A stretch of 64,000 nucleotides of DNA, taken from contig NZ_WHNY01000016.1 of assembly GCF_013141695.1 (NCBI RefSeq), positions 1 through 64,000 of the forward strand. Direction: 5' to 3'. How positions within the stretch are numbered: position 1 is the first letter of the stretch; every line of letters starts with the position of its first letter. Position numbers and translations under genes: made by a program. The notes below the pieces were generated by a model. It worked only from the letters and a program-made list of their open reading frames with translations, made no database searches and was not told where the DNA came from. Positions 63,931 to 64,000 of this stretch are shown here, in pieces. This DNA comes from Paenibacillus plantarum. GTDB lineage: Bacteria > Bacillota > Bacilli > Paenibacillales > NBRC-103111.

Positions 63931-64000
63931 ATGAGCATAACTGAAGTGACTCGCGAGAAAGATCGTAAGCTTGGTGAAATTTTAAGAAACATGGGCCGTG
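63931..64000 (+). CDS. Start of a gene cut off by the window end
   Basis: ATG at 63931 with GGGAGGAAAG upstream; the visible residues are MSITEVTREKDRKLGEILRN and three more. The charged helix is not enough to name it. Partial at the right edge. Confidence 0.6.
   Translation, partial: MSITEVTREKDRKLGEILRNMGR

Overview
The window looks like a chromosomal segment of an endospore-forming, low-to-moderate G+C Bacillota, most probably Paenibacillus or a close relative. The evidence is two alpha/beta-type small acid-soluble spore proteins, GerQ, a SpoVV/YlbJ homologue, YfhP-, YutD- and YycC-like genes, a tryptophan T-box in front of trpS, DUF4183 surface proteins, and strong AGGAGG ribosome binding sites with frequent TTG and GTG starts. 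I saw no rRNA, tRNA, CRISPR array, transposase or phage genes.

Layout. Bases 1-4300 are an accessory zone of small unrelated genes (SMI1/KNR4, YrdB-like, alpha/beta hydrolase, a 137-aa orphan) with gene debris. These are separated by a recurring composite intergenic element (conserved left motif, hairpin, conserved right motif). Bases 4.3-9.6 kb hold an SPFH/ribbon-helix-helix pair, two DUF4183 genes, and a YtrA-type GntR/ABC-transporter operon with a visible double operator. Bases 9.7-16 kb hold DUF2515, a MurJ/YtgP flippase, DUF456, a Cof-type phosphatase and asparagine synthetase. Bases 16.0-17.3 kb are non-coding. They contain degenerate about 23-bp repeats and a striking 504-bp array of 72 heptamers that all keep one 7-base register. 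Bases 17.3-25.4 kb hold a class B PBP, a HAD hydrolase, a CvpA-transglutaminase fusion, small membrane proteins, an MFS transporter, a Toprim protein, Sco and heme O synthase.

Bases 25.8-35.7 kb form a nitrogen-scavenging module. The urease operon ureABCFGD (no ureE) is divergent from the urea ABC transporter urtABCDE, and the shared intergenic region carries two GlnR/TnrA-type boxes. UrtA-E would import urea, UreABC would hydrolyse it to ammonia and CO2, and UreDFG would load nickel. An orphan OmpR-type regulator follows.

Bases 36.7-45.7 kb hold spore genes (gerQ, two SASPs), a YfhP-like hydrolase, T-box-controlled trpS, a permease with a histidine-rich loop, ilvD, and an RNase H. Bases 45.7-49.9 kb are a Fur-controlled siderophore-iron uptake locus (binding protein divergent from two permeases and an ATPase). 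Bases 49.9-64 kb hold an MCP-like protein without a sensor domain, oligoendopeptidase F, a GGDEF cyclase, DUF2225, truncated haemoglobin, spoVV, alpha-glucan phosphorylase, a PilZ protein, NAD kinase, yutD, lipA, and the start of one more gene.

The most interesting unexplained structures are the phase-locked heptamer array, the cassette-like intergenic element in the first 4 kb, and a dispersed hairpin repeat at 25.7 and 42.1 kb, the second copy carrying a perfect 46-bp tandem duplication.
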